Of a stretch of 52,500 nt of DNA, positions 1 through 10,369 are shown piece after piece. Both the position numbers and the translations under genes were made by a program. The stretch is from positions 55,001-107,500 of the forward strand of contig CAUYUJ010015719.1 of NCBI GenBank assembly GCA_963575745.1, in the 5' to 3' direction. The first letter of the stretch is position 1. Each line of letters starts with the position of its first letter. Source of the DNA: Prorocentrum cordatum (Eukaryota; Sar; Dinophyceae; Prorocentrales; Prorocentraceae). The notes under the pieces are model-generated. The model was not told the DNA's origin. It searched no databases and saw only the letters and a program-made list of their open reading frames with translations.

Positions 1-2005
1 AGGCGAAAGTAACTCGGGGCCGCGCAAATGGCTGGCCTTGCCGCCAGGCTGTGTCCTGGAGGTACCTGCCTCTTTCGCATGTATGTGGGGTGTCGCGAGG
101 CCGCGCCTTGGTGAGACAGGCGGTTCGGAACGACATGCGCTCAGGACCTCCGGCGTTGCCTCCAGACTGTGTCCCGGAGTCGAATGCCTCGATCGACTAC
201 CGGACCGCTGGCCTTGCCGCCAGACTGTGTCCCAGACCCAGAGGCGCATGCCTCGATCGACTACACGACGGCTTGCCTTGCCGCCAGATTGTGTCTTGGA
301 GGCGAATGCTTCAGTCGACTACAGGTCCGCTGGCCTTGCCGCCAGACCGTGTCCTGGAGGTCTCTACCTCTTGCGTAGGCGCGTGGGGTATAGCGAAGGC
401 GCGCCATGTTGACGCAGGCGCTACGGGGCGACAAGCACTCAGGACCGCTGGCCTTGCCGCCAGACTGTGTTTTGGAGGCGGATGCCTCGATCGATTAAAG
501 GACCGCTGGCCTTGCCGCCAGACTGCGTCCTGGAGGTATCTACCCCTTTTCGCAGGCGTGTGGGGTGCATCGAGGCCGTGCCATGGTGACGCAGGCACTG
601 CGGCACGACATACACACAGGACCGCCGGCATTGCTGCCCGCTTGTGTCCTGGAGGCGACTGCCCCGTTCGACTAGAAAACCGCTGGCCTTGCCGCCAGAC
701 TGTGTCCTGAAGGTATATACCTCTTGCGCAGGCGTGTGAGGTACAGCGAGGCCGTGCCATGGTGACCCAGGAACTGGATGTGCAGGATGGCATGGACGTG
801 CTGGGGCATGACCGCGAGGGGGGTCAAGGTCAAAGGAGGCTGATGGGCGACAGACCAAGAGAAGGGGCATGGTTCTACATGGCAGAGTCCAGTCCCGCTG
901 CACCCGTGGGCGCATGACTGAGGGTAGGGGGAGGATGACGAGGACGGGGGAGGGGAGGCGGGCGCGAGGGAAAGGGAGAGGAGAAGGAAAACGGGGGATG
1001 GGGAGGGGGCGGCAGACGCCACGGGTGGGGGGGCGCGTGGAAGGCGAGGTCCTCTGCAGTTGCCGGAACGATGGGGGTGGTAAGCACTTTTAACATGAGG
1101 GCGACCAGGCACAGTAAGGGGCGGTGGCCCACGCCGCCATGCGAGCGAAAAGGGGCATGTAGCGCAAGGGTTCGTGGATGATTGGCCTTGCCGCCAGACT
1201 GTGTCCTGGAGGTACCTGCCTCTTGCTGGCGTGTGGGGTGCAGCGCGGCCGCGCCATGGGGACACAGGCGGTACGGAACGACATGCACTCTGGACCGCTG
1301 GCCTTGCCGCCAGACTGTGTCCCAGAGGCGCATGCCTCGATCGATTACAGGACCGCTGGCCTTGCCGCCAGACTGCGTCCTGGAGGCATCTGCCCCTTTT
1401 CGCAGGCTTGTGGGGTATAGCGAAGGCGCGCCATGTTGACGCAGGCGCTACGGGGCGACAAGCACTCCGGACCGCTGGCCTTGCCGCCAGGCTGTGTCCT
1501 GGAGGCGGATGCCCCGATCGACTACAGGACCGCTGGCCTTGCCGCCAGACTGTGTCCTGGAGGTGTCTACCTCTTCTGCAGGCGTGTGGGGTACATTGAG
1601 GCCGTGCCATGATGAATCCGGTATTGGATATGCATGGTATCACGGGAGCGTTGGGGCATGACCATGAAGGGGGGGTCAAAGTCATGAAGGCGCACGGAAC
1701 GCACGGGCTCGTAACTGGCTGGCCTTGCCGCCAGACTGTGTCCTGAAGGAAAATGCCTCAATCGATTACAGGACCCCGTGCCTTGCCGCCAGATTGTATC
1801 CTGGAGGTATCTACCTCTTGCGCCCGCGTGCGAAGGAACACGAGGCGCTGCGGAACGACATGCACTCGGGACCGCTGGCACCGCCGCCAGACTGTGTCCT
1901 ACGGTGACGCAGGCGCTACAGAGCGACAAGCAGTCAGGACCGCTGGCCTCTTCGCCAGATTGTGTCCTGGAGGCGAATGCCTCGATCGACTTTGCGGGTG
2001 TCGCC
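1..2005. repeat. Compound 58-bp tandem/higher-order repeat
   Basis: The core unit is about 58 bases and starts near GGACCGCTGGCCTTGCCGCC. It contains a small inverted repeat (CTGGC-6-GCCAG) and a CGATCG palindrome. Many copies occur between 26 and 1970. Between core units sits a longer spacer of the type AGGCGTGTGGGGTACAGCGAG, giving a higher-order pattern. A further related pair of segments lies near 770-860 and 1605-1690. Every reading frame is open through parts of the array, but the translations only follow the repeat. No gene is called. Confidence 0.85.
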
Positions 2006-2130
2006 CAGGATCCCTGACTCTTGGAGCGGTTGTGCAGGTGCTCGTCGGGTGCGCGCGGATCGCACAGCCCTGCCGACGCCCCGCGCGTCCTGCACAACCT
2101 CCGTCCCAAGGGTTGCGGTAGCCATCGGCA

Positions 2131-2223
2131 TGGGGAGGAGGAGGAGGAGCAGCAGGAGCAGGAACAGGAGCAGGAGCAGGGGCAGGAGGGGGGAGGAGGA
2201 GGAGGAGTGGAGTGGAGTGGAGC
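2131..2223. repeat. GGA/GCAGGA microsatellite
   Basis: Imperfect GGA and GCAGGA triplet run, purine-rich on the plus strand. Confidence 0.9.
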
Positions 2224-2981
2224 AGATGACGAAGTCATATCCTGGAGCAGCAACAAGAGAAACAACCAACGAGGCAGCAGCTCAGGCGGGGGCGGAGGCG
2301 GGGGGGCGGGGGCGGCGGTCCTGGTACTTGTCGCGCGGGCGCGGGCGCGCGTTCGCCCCGCACCCTGCTGCGCCGTTTCCTGCCGCACCTCCTTCTTCTG
2401 TCCCCTCCTCCCTCGCCTTCTCCGCCTTACTTAGAGCCTTTGGAGCTAGATGCCTCGAAATCCTACTCAAGTATTCTTGTCGGTGTTTTGGCAGCAACTG
2501 CGGGCAATCTATACCTAGATTACAGAGCTGGGCGTGACTAAAGAAACCGCACGCGATACAGAACCAAATTCAATGCTGAATGGAATTGTGCTTGATGCGG
2601 TTCATGGACCGAGCCCCCCAGCCAGATGGAGCCGTTTCCCATTTGGGAGGGGCTTACACACCTCCTAATTCTTTCAAATTAAACCACTGGTTTGTTCTCC
2701 AATGGATCAGTTCAGACTTGCTGGCCGAGCTGCAGCAGACAGAGAACCGTTTCCCACACTCAGTGGGTGTATGGGTTGTGCTAAACAACGAAACTTGGGT
2801 CCCTCCTGGCGGCTGAGGTATCTCTTGCGCAGCAGGTTGATGTTTTAGTTGGAGGCCGCTTCAGCTAATGTTTCACACTCCGCGGCACCGTGCGTTGCCC
2901 TCAACAGCCTGTGTCGGACAAGGAAAGGGTTTCTTGATGTCGCTAATTCGGAACATGTCAGACTGGCTCAGGCTGCATTCC
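2224..2981. other. Unassigned; possible 3' flank of the minus-strand LINE
   Basis: No gene, satellite or motif recognised. By position this would hold the 3' tail of the minus-strand retroelement. No poly(A)-like tail or target-site duplication could be seen, so the element's 3' end is undefined. Confidence 0.4.
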
Positions 2982-3494
2982 TCAGTAGCGACTTCTGCCG
3001 TTGCGCCCGCAGCTGCGCTGGCTAAAATCAACCACTCGGGACATCTGTGTTTCTAGACCGCTTGTCCGTCGAGGTGTGAATTTACGAAAGTTGGCACGAC
3101 GGTGTAATGGTCTCGGCCTGCAGGGAATTCTCGGCCTCAGCTTTTCCCAGAGGTCAGCGTCTTCCCCATCAAGGTGCCGAAACCTTCTGTTATACCAACC
3201 TGCAGCAACTGACAGATTACCACACATAGACATTACATGGCCTGAGCTATATGGACATGCTAAATGGAGGGCTTGTAGCTCCCATGTGGCTATTGTTTCT
3301 CTAAAACCACGCAAAGGCCGATGGATCGCACCCAGAACACCCAAATAAGGCTCTTGGGTTTCCCACGGTGGCCTCAGCTTAACAACGCCTACACCTACGC
3401 GCCTAAGACGGGGATCCTTGGAGTCCTTTCCACCGCTGGCGTCGCCAGCGAGGTGTATGGGCTTCTCTTGGGTCTCCAGGCCTAGGGGCCCCAT
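2982..3494 (-). pseudogene. LINE A RNase H domain (catalytic residue lost)
   Basis: The 170-codon minus-strand frame starts the RNase H fold at IHLAGDASGGKDSKDPRLRR, with the first catalytic Asp in a D-x-S-G-G context. The second acidic residue is in WELQALHLA. The third motif, normally a Cys-Asp-Asn type strand, reads VMSMCGNLSVAAGWYNRR, so the Asp is replaced by Gly (GGT codon). GEDADLWEKL after it matches the family. The reading frame then drifts away from homology. RNase H in such LINEs removes the RNA template. This copy should be inactive. Confidence 0.7.
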
Positions 3495-3498
3495 GCAG

Positions 3499-3873
3499 CT
3501 ACAGTGGATCCCACCAGCGATCTTCCACTATTCGTCCAGGGTCGGCGGTGGGACTTGTGCCCATGATGAAGGTAGTAATCCGCGTAGCCAGAAGCGCTCG
3601 TCGGAGTTGTACTGGCTGTAGGCCTGGGCGTAGTACGTCCGTCATGACTTTTGCTTTGTTATCGACGTTCTTATCACAGCTCCAGCATCTATGAAATTTC
3701 GTCCCCGCTTCACGATTACACCTTAGACGTGTTGCTGGGGCCATGCCCCACCAGTTGCTATAGCGACCATGCGTTCGGCTACTCGATGTCCATGAGGTAC
3801 GTCTTGTAATTGACGAATGAGCTGCACATAACGTTGCATGTCGGCACCTTGCTCCAGTCCTGCGCCACACCAA
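3499..3873 (-). pseudogene. LINE A Cys/His patch upstream of RNase H
   Basis: The minus-strand frame contains TKFHRCWSCDKNVDNKAKV, matching the His-x-Cys-x2-Cys patch found between RT and RNase H in these elements. LINE B has the equivalent DLHRCFRCDWH. It is followed by the RNase H segment in the expected order. Confidence 0.55.
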
Positions 3874-4120
3874 TGGTGACTGGCCTGTTTCTACTACAGA
3901 GTATGTCGATAGTGTTGGACATCGCTGATCGAATCTCGGGCTGCATCAGCTTTTACATTGTCGATGAACACTTATTTCTGAAATTGCCAGTCGATTACTT
4001 CGCCTGAGCTAAATTGGTCCCCCCCCCAAAAAAAGTCTGATTCAATTGGCGCCCAGCCCGTCTCCAGCGACTATCGTATAACAGCAGGTAAGGGTCCTCT
4101 GCCATGTCTGCTGCGCTGGG

Positions 4121-4588
4121 CTACAGGGATGTTGACAGGCTTCCTGGCCGCCTCGCCCCACGCATGCCGAATGGCTGGCTGCGCGTGCTTGCCTTCGCGC
4201 GCCCACCTTCTGAACCAAAGCTGGTGGCATGCGGCGTGCAGTTTAACGCGTGGGTCGCTCCCTGGGCACTTGAGGGCAAGCAGAGTCGCGAGGCATGTTT
4301 GAGACGTTGGCGCGGCACAAACAGTCCGTAACCTCGCGCGAGATGTCTGTAACTGTTTCCCAAAGGTTCCGTGAAGCTGATGGTCGTAGGCTCTTGTTGC
4401 GAATTACCCTTGTTTTCAATATTGCCCATAAGTTTGCATCTCCTGGAGGCTGCAGCACAACTCCTCAGCTTGTTGTGCGCACCTGCATATGTGTCCATTC
4501 GTTTAACTCGAACTGCTCTTCCGTGTCGTCGCCCCCTTGCTAGCGATGTCCCCGGATAGGCGGTTGGGCCTGGTCTTCCATTGGACAC
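4121..4588 (-). pseudogene. LINE A post-RT (thumb/connection) remnant
   Basis: A 155-codon minus-strand frame without internal stops. Segments such as YGLFVPRQRLKHASRLCL and RAKASTRSQPFG resemble the region after RT in dinoflagellate LINEs, where a helical segment precedes the Cys/His patch. The match is one of pattern and order only. Its position between RT and RNase H is the main support. Confidence 0.4.
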
Positions 4589-4639
4589 CCAGCTAAGCGG
4601 ACCTTGCGGGCACCGTGCTTGGCATCATTTTTATCTGAA

Positions 4640-5668
4640 CGCGCAACCGCGCTTTTTACAGCAATTTTCAGCTTTTGCCCCTGGGGTTCTTTACACGTCT
4701 GAATGAGGACCTCGGGGAGCTGTTTCCTGATCGCGGCTCGGGGCCCTTTAATGTTTTGATTGAGGTCAACGGTCCAGATGCTGCGTGTGAGCTGAGGATG
4801 TGCTATTGTTTCTTTCTAGCACGAGCTACACCATTGTTCTAGCGAGTCTCGTTCCACGACGAAGTCCTTGTACCGCTGACTGGGTTGGGCAGAAGGGTTC
4901 GGACATACCAAAAACTCCTGATTGCCGCAACGTGCGAGGTGCCGCGCAGCTGAGTAATCCCAAATGCAACTTTGTGGCGGAAGCCCCAGGCGCAAAGCGC
5001 AATCTATTAATCGGCACCATGTTGTTGTATCATAGAACCCTGTGGCATCCACCAACCCAGTTCCCACTGATGTGTTTGCTAACCGTTGCAGTTCTTCGTC
5101 CAGCACTCGGGCGAAAGCTTCTCTTAACGCCGAGCCACCCTCGATTGCCGCATCCCACATTGGGGCTGTGGATGCGGCCCAAGAGGATACCTGCCTATCC
5201 CTAGACTGGGGCCGTATTCGGCCGAGCATGGACAATGACCCAATTACACTGTCGCCGCCCCCTCGGCGCGCGGGCTGCACGTGGCCGATTGCCAATTGGC
5301 TTGGCATGGCCAAGCAGGCTTCGTTTCGACTGGGTCGTGCAACTTGCATAGTTGTTCGCGGCCTTCTGCGGAATTCTCTCGACGCCCAGCGGTGTGAATC
5401 TGTCAACTCCCATGTCGACCGATGGGCGCATCTGTCTGGTTGCCCTGGGGATATCTGCTGGCTCCAGAGCGGGAGGTGGGTTCATTGATGTTGCCTCCTT
5501 GGCCCCTGTGAAAGCCAAGCCGTGACCTGAGACAATTGGCGGCGCCAACGTGTCAACCCAGTTTGGCAAGTTGGCGTCTAGCATGTCCTTTGGCGGCGTT
5601 AACCATTCTCCCGTCTGCATGATGTGTTCCGCAGGCGTTAGTGGTTGCCCCTTGATGGATAGATGCAA
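4640..5668 (-). pseudogene. LINE A reverse transcriptase remnant
   Basis: The minus-strand frame 5668-5201 carries the RT finger region (MRPSVDMGVDRFTPLGVERI). A frameshift then leads to frame 5406-4816, which holds motif A: LVDATGFYDTTTWCRLIDC, with the catalytic Asp codon at 5047-5049, followed by ALRLGLPP. Further down, a degraded strand reading TVDLNQNIKGPRAAIRKQL (VDL codons 4762-4770) looks like motif C, with the usual Asp-Asp reduced to a single Asp. That last match is weaker. Frameshifts and the altered motif C indicate no RT activity. Confidence 0.65.
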
Positions 5669-5967
5669 GCGTCCTAACGCCTCTGGAGATTCGGCCCACG
5701 TTCGAAATCTGTTCAGTGAAGCACTGAGAGCTCGTGACTGTTCGTCTTGCTTGGCAACTCCAGTTCTTGTGACTGCGCCCGTCTGCGTGTCTCCTTACTG
5801 CTTCCAGTGTTTAGCAACTCCGTCTGACTGCATATCGATTGCTCTCAAACTACGTTTCGCGCTGCTGAAAGTCGGCTCGAGGCTTGTCAACATACCTCTG
5901 GGTTTGCCTGGGATTGCCTTTGCTGCAATTTGATTACACTCGTAGAGCTTCGCCAGTTGCTTGGCTC

Positions 5968-5969
<2 letters not shown>

Positions 5970-6041
<72 letters not shown>
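5970..6041. repeat. (TC)n(TA)n compound microsatellite inside LINE A
   Basis: About 49 bases of TC dinucleotide followed directly by about 23 bases of TA dinucleotide. It lies between the endonuclease and RT remnants, so it grew or was inserted after the element decayed. Confidence 0.95.
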
Positions 6042-6749
6042 CGCTCCCTCTTTCTTTCTCTCCCTCGATGCTTGGCAATTCCCCTGGGTTATCGCGTGCA
6101 GCTGAGCCCACCAGTTGGCCACCTCGTTTTGGAATGGCTAAGCTTCTCCAAGCGTGGCTGCCAGCTGGACAACCTGCGTCCCTAAGCTGGGGCTCTGACC
6201 ACGGCGAGCTCCAGAGATACGCTTGCGCGAATGATGGGTGTGGACCGCGCCTTCGGGCGTGGTTACCCACGCGGCGTAATCTGAGCTGACTGGGCCAAGA
6301 CCAGTCGGGCCGAAACGACCACTGAGAGAGGCGAGGGACTACAGTGGGGGCGAATTGGCACCAGGGTGGGTTCTCTCCACGCTGCCGCGACATATTTCCA
6401 GATCTCTGCTGGGGTCTCAAAGCTGGGTTCCGCCCCCTCAGGGTCGGCCTGGCTGTGTGCAGGGGGGGCAGGGCCGAGACGGGGAGGTGCCACTTCCGTC
6501 TGTGGCCAATCGTTAGTTGGCCAATCGTTATTTAGCAAATCCCCCAAATCTTCGTCAACCTCAACTAAAAGAACCCTCCTCATCCTCGCCTTGTTCATTG
6601 GTGCTTGAACCCTCCTATTGGCGGTCCGAGGCGATCCCCAAACAGCTCCGAGTGCACTTCAGCCCGTCGAGCCCTTGCGTGGGCCTGACCAGCTTGCCTT
6701 TGGGAATGCGCAACCGAAGACTTGGGCCCAGGCGTGCTTTGGGCCTTGG

Positions 6750-7532
6750 GTCTGACATGTTGGGGCAATTTAGCGGGCACTTTAAAGCGCGAGTTTCGAG
6801 CTGAGCACTGACCGCCTTGAGCCCCACTGAGAGACCGATATGAGGCTTCCAGGGGGGCACTTAGAACGGGGCTCGCATGTTTTATCATGAGGCGCGCAAC
6901 AGGTCTGCAGACTAAGTAGTCGATGTGGGACCCGTTTTTTTTTTTCCTGACGAGCACGTTGCATCCTCTTGGGCCTGCGATACCTCTCCGCCATCTGCAG
7001 AGAGGAAGCCCGAGCGCTCGAGCACAGAAACTGGTGCGTTGAGGCCTCTTGCAACTATCCATAGGATTTTGAACGCGCAACAGCGCGCCCAAGTGATGAC
7101 ATCTCACTAAGTGTCTTCCTGACATTCCGATGCTGGCATGGCCGTACAATACAATTACTGCAACCGCCATTCCTTTGAATTGCATTATTGTTGGCATGAA
7201 TCCATCTCAGCACGATTGACCCTTTGCCTCAAGAGCCTGACAGTGAACTGACAGTGAGAATTGATTGCATTTTAATGCCCGCAGGCGAGGACCCAATATC
7301 CTCCATCACTGGCGTTTGAATCTATTGATTGACTGACAATCTTGGTTGACGGTCAGGCTTTGTTGGCCAGCATTCGGCATTTGATATTTCTGGCCTTGAC
7401 ATCCCATGTTCTCAGAGAGTTGGCACCTACATGCGTCTCTGTCGAACCGGAATAGTGATACGGTGATTTATTGGACAGAATAAATCTCCAACATTCGTCC
7501 CCCATCGACGTGGCATTGGCAAAGAAGAAACG
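6750..7532 (-). pseudogene. LINE A endonuclease domain remnant (EEP/APE-like)
   Basis: On the minus strand the segment opens with FFFANATSMGDECWRF, the start of the endonuclease/exonuclease/phosphatase fold seen in dinoflagellate LINEs. It continues to GSTETHVGA, which carries the catalytic Glu, and to LLANKA-type and WVLACGH strands. After in-frame stops the fold resumes with MQFKGMAVAVIVLYGHASIG (a central beta strand) and ends with SHIDYLVCRPVARLM, the conserved Asp-Tyr strand near the C terminus. Stops near 7360 and 7280 and a later frameshift make it inactive. In live elements this enzyme nicks target DNA to prime reverse transcription. Confidence 0.7.
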
Positions 7533-7621
7533 CGTGACTTCATCATCATCATCAGAAGACCCTGGAGTACCGCCCTCGGACTCTTTCCGCTGAGATGAAT
7601 CATCCGGAATCCTCCTGCTCC

Positions 7622-8737
7622 CTATTCAGCACGGCCTACAGGTCCTTTACCTTGGCTCATGGCCTCAGATGATGGCTCTCCTTTTCCTTTGGCCGAGCGA
7701 GCTTTCTCCTGGGCATCAAACTGGGCTTTGGACAATTCTGGTGCTGTCTCAGCTACCTGGGAGGCCTGCTCATTGATAACCTCATTCTCGGACTTTGCCT
7801 CTCCCGCCACGGGCGCTCGGGCCTCTGAGGCTGGCGCTGCTGCCGGACTCGTTGCTCCACGTGCGGTGGGGGCCGTCTGGCCTCCAACGGTGCTGGCATC
7901 CGCTTGGGCTGGGCTGTCCTCGTCGGCCTTGCGCTGCTTGACTGCGCGGGCCTGGGCTGTCTCTCTGATCTGGGCGATTTGTTGCAACCACTGTTCAACC
8001 TCGTTATTGTATCCGTTCACGCGATCACGAAGGGCCAAGAGGTCAGCATGGACCTTCTGCAACTGCTTTTGTTCCTCTCGTTCAAACCCCTTGGAATCGA
8101 GATCGGCAAACAAAGAATCATCCCATGAAATTTTGAAATCCGGATCGAAAGCGCTCGATGTGTACATCTCGTCATTGCTCTGACCACCTACTCCCTCAAT
8201 CTTTTCCAGAGCAGCTGTGCCTTGCTTCTTTGCAAGGGCGACCTGGGCGAGTGTTGCTGCAGCCATTATTTCTTTCGCCTCCGCTGCCGCCGAATTCTCT
8301 CGTATCTGGATGACACTGGTGACAGCCTGATTGCGTCGATCGTCGGCATCCTTCCACGCCCCCACTGCTTTGCGAAGAGAATCAGCTGCCACAACTGCAG
8401 CTGGCGCATCATCGCTGGTGGAGGCGGACATTTTTTTCAGCGTGAGCTGCTTCTGGATGGCTGCATTCAGCGTGTCGTCGGTGACTACCTTGAGCGCCGT
8501 CTCGAGCGCCTCCAGCTCCGTGACCTCTTGGGGCCGCGGCAACGGGGAGGGCGAGTGGGCTTGGTCGTGGCCCTTGCCCTTGGAATAAGACTTATGCTCC
8601 TTCTCCGATGTGTACAAGGTCAGGCGTGTCGAGCACTTCGTGCACCTATTGTGATTCTCAACCAAGACAGAATTCCATTCACAGCGAATGCAATAACAGC
8701 ATTGAACCCAAACCTTGGACTTCGAAATACTTGTCAT
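7622..8737 (-). CDS. LINE A N-terminal ORF (gag/ORF1-like, Zn-ribbon + coiled coil)
   Basis: A 371-residue open frame starts at an ATG (8735-8737). Residues 13-36 hold a four-cysteine ribbon: CYCIRC, then a second CTKC about 16 residues later. A Lys/Ser/His-rich linker is followed by alpha-helical, Ala/Glu/Gln-rich sequence (about residues 70-290) with likely coiled-coil character, then an Ala/Pro/Gly/Glu-rich low-complexity tail. Dinoflagellate non-LTR elements commonly start with such a small Zn-ribbon plus charged helical region, probably for RNA binding. That role is inferred. It is the only long intact frame in this element. The frame stops just before the endonuclease segment, so in the active ancestor the two were either adjacent ORFs or one polyprotein now broken. 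Confidence 0.65.
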   Translation of the reverse strand: MTSISKSKVWVQCCYCIRCEWNSVLVENHNRCTKCSTRLTLYTSEKEHKSYSKGKGHDQAHSPSPLPRPQEVTELEALETALKVVTDDTLNAAIQKQLTLKKMSASTSDDAPAAVVAADSLRKAVGAWKDADDRRNQAVTSVIQIRENSAAAEAKEIMAAATLAQVALAKKQGTAALEKIEGVGGQSNDEMYTSSAFDPDFKISWDDSLFADLDSKGFEREEQKQLQKVHADLLALRDRVNGYNNEVEQWLQQIAQIRETAQARAVKQRKADEDSPAQADASTVGGQTAPTARGATSPAAAPASEARAPVAGEAKSENEVINEQASQVAETAPELSKAQFDAQEKARSAKGKGEPSSEAMSQGKGPVGRAE

Positions 8738-8756
8738 GATATTATCCAGAATTCTT

Positions 8757-8801
8757 CACCGTACAGTTCTGAGATAGAGATGTACGGTGTGCTTCAAGCA
8801 C
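8757..8801. other. Two small hairpins before the LINE A ATG
   Basis: CACCGTAC (8757-8764) pairs with GTACGGTG (8782-8789) around a 17-base loop. A second palindrome centred on GTGCTTCAAGCAC follows directly (8789-8801). Both lie just upstream of the LINE A start codon on the minus strand, so they may belong to its 5' end. Confidence 0.5.
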
Positions 8802-8885
8802 CACGGGCAGGTATTGGAGTTTGGCGTGTGGGCGAAACGACCTCCTCTGGGTGGCCTCCCCCTCAAGCCAGAGTTGCTTGAGTGG

Positions 8886-9009
8886 GGGAGGGTGAGGAGG
8901 AGGAGGAAGAGGAGGAGAACAAAGAGGAGGACAAAGAGGAGGACAAAGAGGAGGACAAAGAGGAGGACAAAGAGGAGGAGGAGGAGGAGGAGGAGGAGGA
9001 GGAGGAGGG
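8886..9009. repeat. GGA / GAGGACAAA microsatellite
   Basis: GGA triplets with about five units of an embedded AAAGAGGAGGAC 12-mer, purine-only on the plus strand. Confidence 0.9.
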
Positions 9010-9039
9010 CAGTGGCGGCGGGCCGCTGCCCAGCCTTAA

Positions 9040-9185
9040 GACTGGCGTGCCCCTCTAGAGGAGGAATCTTCAGAAGTAGTTTAATAAATAGTGTGGGGGC
9101 AGTTTTCAAGTACCGTTGGCAATTGTTGCGTACGTTTTGGCTATTTGTTGCACTTTCAATCCGCCTGTAGGAGGACACGTCCGAC
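9040..9185. mobile_element. MITE-like element, copy 1
   Basis: Left end GACTGGCGTGCCCCTCTAGA and the reverse complement of the right end (GTCGGACGTGTCCTCCTACA) form an imperfect terminal inverted repeat of about 25 bases around an AT-richer core. A second copy with the same ends lies at 30705-30859. No coding capacity. TTAA borders the left end, but a matching duplication on the right is not seen. Confidence 0.6.
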
Positions 9186-9215
9186 CAAATCCCAGCCGGC
9201 GGTGCGGTGGCAGCC

Positions 9216-9366
9216 AGGAGGAGGAGGAGGAGGAGCAGAATGAGGAGGAGGAGGAGGAGGAGGAGGAGGAGCAGGAGGAGGAGGAGGACAAAGAGGAGGA
9301 GGAGGAGGAGGAGGAGGAGGAGGAGGAGGAGGAGGAGGAGGAGGAGGAGGAGGAGGGGGGGGAGAG
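9216..9366. repeat. (GGA)n microsatellite
   Basis: Nearly pure GGA run with a few GCA and AAA interruptions, about 30 bases after the MITE-like element. Confidence 0.95.
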
Positions 9367-9935
9367 GGACTTTGGCTGATGCCTTGGTTCCTGCCTGGGG
9401 GGGGGGAGGCGTTCCAAAAAAGGCCTCGCCAGGGCCTTGCCTTCGAGGATCGAAAGCCTTGTCATCTCTTCCTCCGCGGAAGGCGGCGGAAGTAAAACGA
9501 GGCCGCCAGCAGAAACAAAAGTCGACCTCCCAAGTCTGTTGCGGGGATCGGCCGGTTGATGGTCTCTTTGGGATGTTGCAGTTCGGGGGATGCGATGGGA
9601 TATGTTTTTCGTGTTGATCCGCGGCTTTGCGAGTCAACGCAAACGGGGGTTAGTCATGGCGCCAGATTCTGCAGGATCTTGCAGGGCGAGGAACGCATTG
9701 ACCCGGGCTTGGGTGCAGGATCCCGCGGAATCTTTCAGGATCCTGCAAAGCCTGACTGACCCGGGTCTGGATTGATGGCTTCTCCAGGATGTTGCAGTTC
9801 AAGATTCATTTCTCGTGTTGGTCCGCGGCCTTCTGGTTGAAATGTCGTTGTTGGTGGGAAATTGGTATGTAAGCGTGCATTCCCTCGACTGGATGTGTGC
9901 ACTCTCAAGGTGCATGTAGACGTCGGAAAGAGCGC
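9367..9935. other. Unassigned sequence
   Basis: I recognise no gene. Short GCAGGATC-type repeats and a CCCGGG pair occur near 9690-9770. Nothing else stands out. Confidence 0.4.
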
Positions 9936-9939
9936 GTTC

Positions 9940-10055
9940 TGATGGGGGGGGCTTGGAACCAGAGCCCCCCCCCCCCTGGATGGAGGGGGTGTGGGGGGGT
10001 TCGAATCCCCCCCCCCCTCCCGTGACGGAGGGGGGGTAGGCTTCAAACCACCCTC
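9940..10055. repeat. Poly-G/poly-C inverted module
   Basis: Alternating runs of 7-14 G and C with GGTTCGAATCC at the centre, able to fold into G-C hairpins. Related G/C-run modules occur at 12020-12150, 13875-13995, 44090-44320, 47655-47690 and 48310-48500. Confidence 0.7.
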
Positions 10056-10233
10056 CCTGCTCTACTTTTCCTCTCTTCCTTTCCTCGGGCCGGCGCCTGC
10101 GTCGACGGCGGCTGGCGGCGGCGGTGGCGACGTCTTCCTTTTCTGGGCCGGCGCCAGCGCCTGCGGCGGCGGGCGGCGGCGGCGGGGAGCGTCGACGAGG
10201 ACGACGGCGACGACGATGACGACGACGTCGCTC

Positions 10234-10369
10234 CGCCACCGTGCCTTGGTTTTGGGTCAGAGTCCTAATGGATGCCTCTTGGGGTCTCGTCGGAGGGCTC
10301 TCGGGGGCCTCTGAAGGGCATTTGTGAAGCCTCCTGGTCGCCTCTTGGGCGTCTCTTGGGGCCTCTCTG
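10234..10369. repeat. Left direct repeat flanking the GGT array
   Basis: Begins CGCCACCGTGCCTTGGTTTT and matches 11761-11900 over about 130 bases with scattered substitutions. Shared blocks include GGGTCAGAG, CTAATGGATGCCTCTTG and TGTGAAGCCTC. Confidence 0.8.

Larger units (their letters stand above)
2982..8737 (-). mobile_element. Decayed dinoflagellate-type non-LTR retrotransposon (LINE A)
   Basis: Read on the minus strand, domains appear in non-LTR order: Zn-ribbon/coiled N-terminal ORF (8737-7622), endonuclease/exonuclease/phosphatase fold (7532 to about 6750), reverse transcriptase (about 5670-4640), a cysteine-histidine patch (about 3780-3660) and RNase H (about 3470-3050). The reading frame changes repeatedly and stops interrupt the endonuclease and RT, so this is a dead copy. 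A (TC)n(TA)n microsatellite lies between endonuclease and RT. Ends are not defined: the 5' limit is set at the ATG of the first ORF and the 3' limit at the end of RNase H homology. Family assignment rests on recognised motifs, not on a search. Confidence 0.8.

Noticed and set aside
1180-2000. CRISPR-like regular repeats with an inverted core
   Set aside because: Spacing is regular but spacers are themselves repeated, and the setting is eukaryotic. This is a satellite.
1-2388. Several 120-340-codon frames
   Set aside because: They follow the 58-base repeat on both strands and in all frames.
9990-10020. tRNA-like GGTTCGAATCC
   Set aside because: The T-loop-like string is flanked only by G and C runs. 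No acceptor, D or anticodon arms can be drawn.
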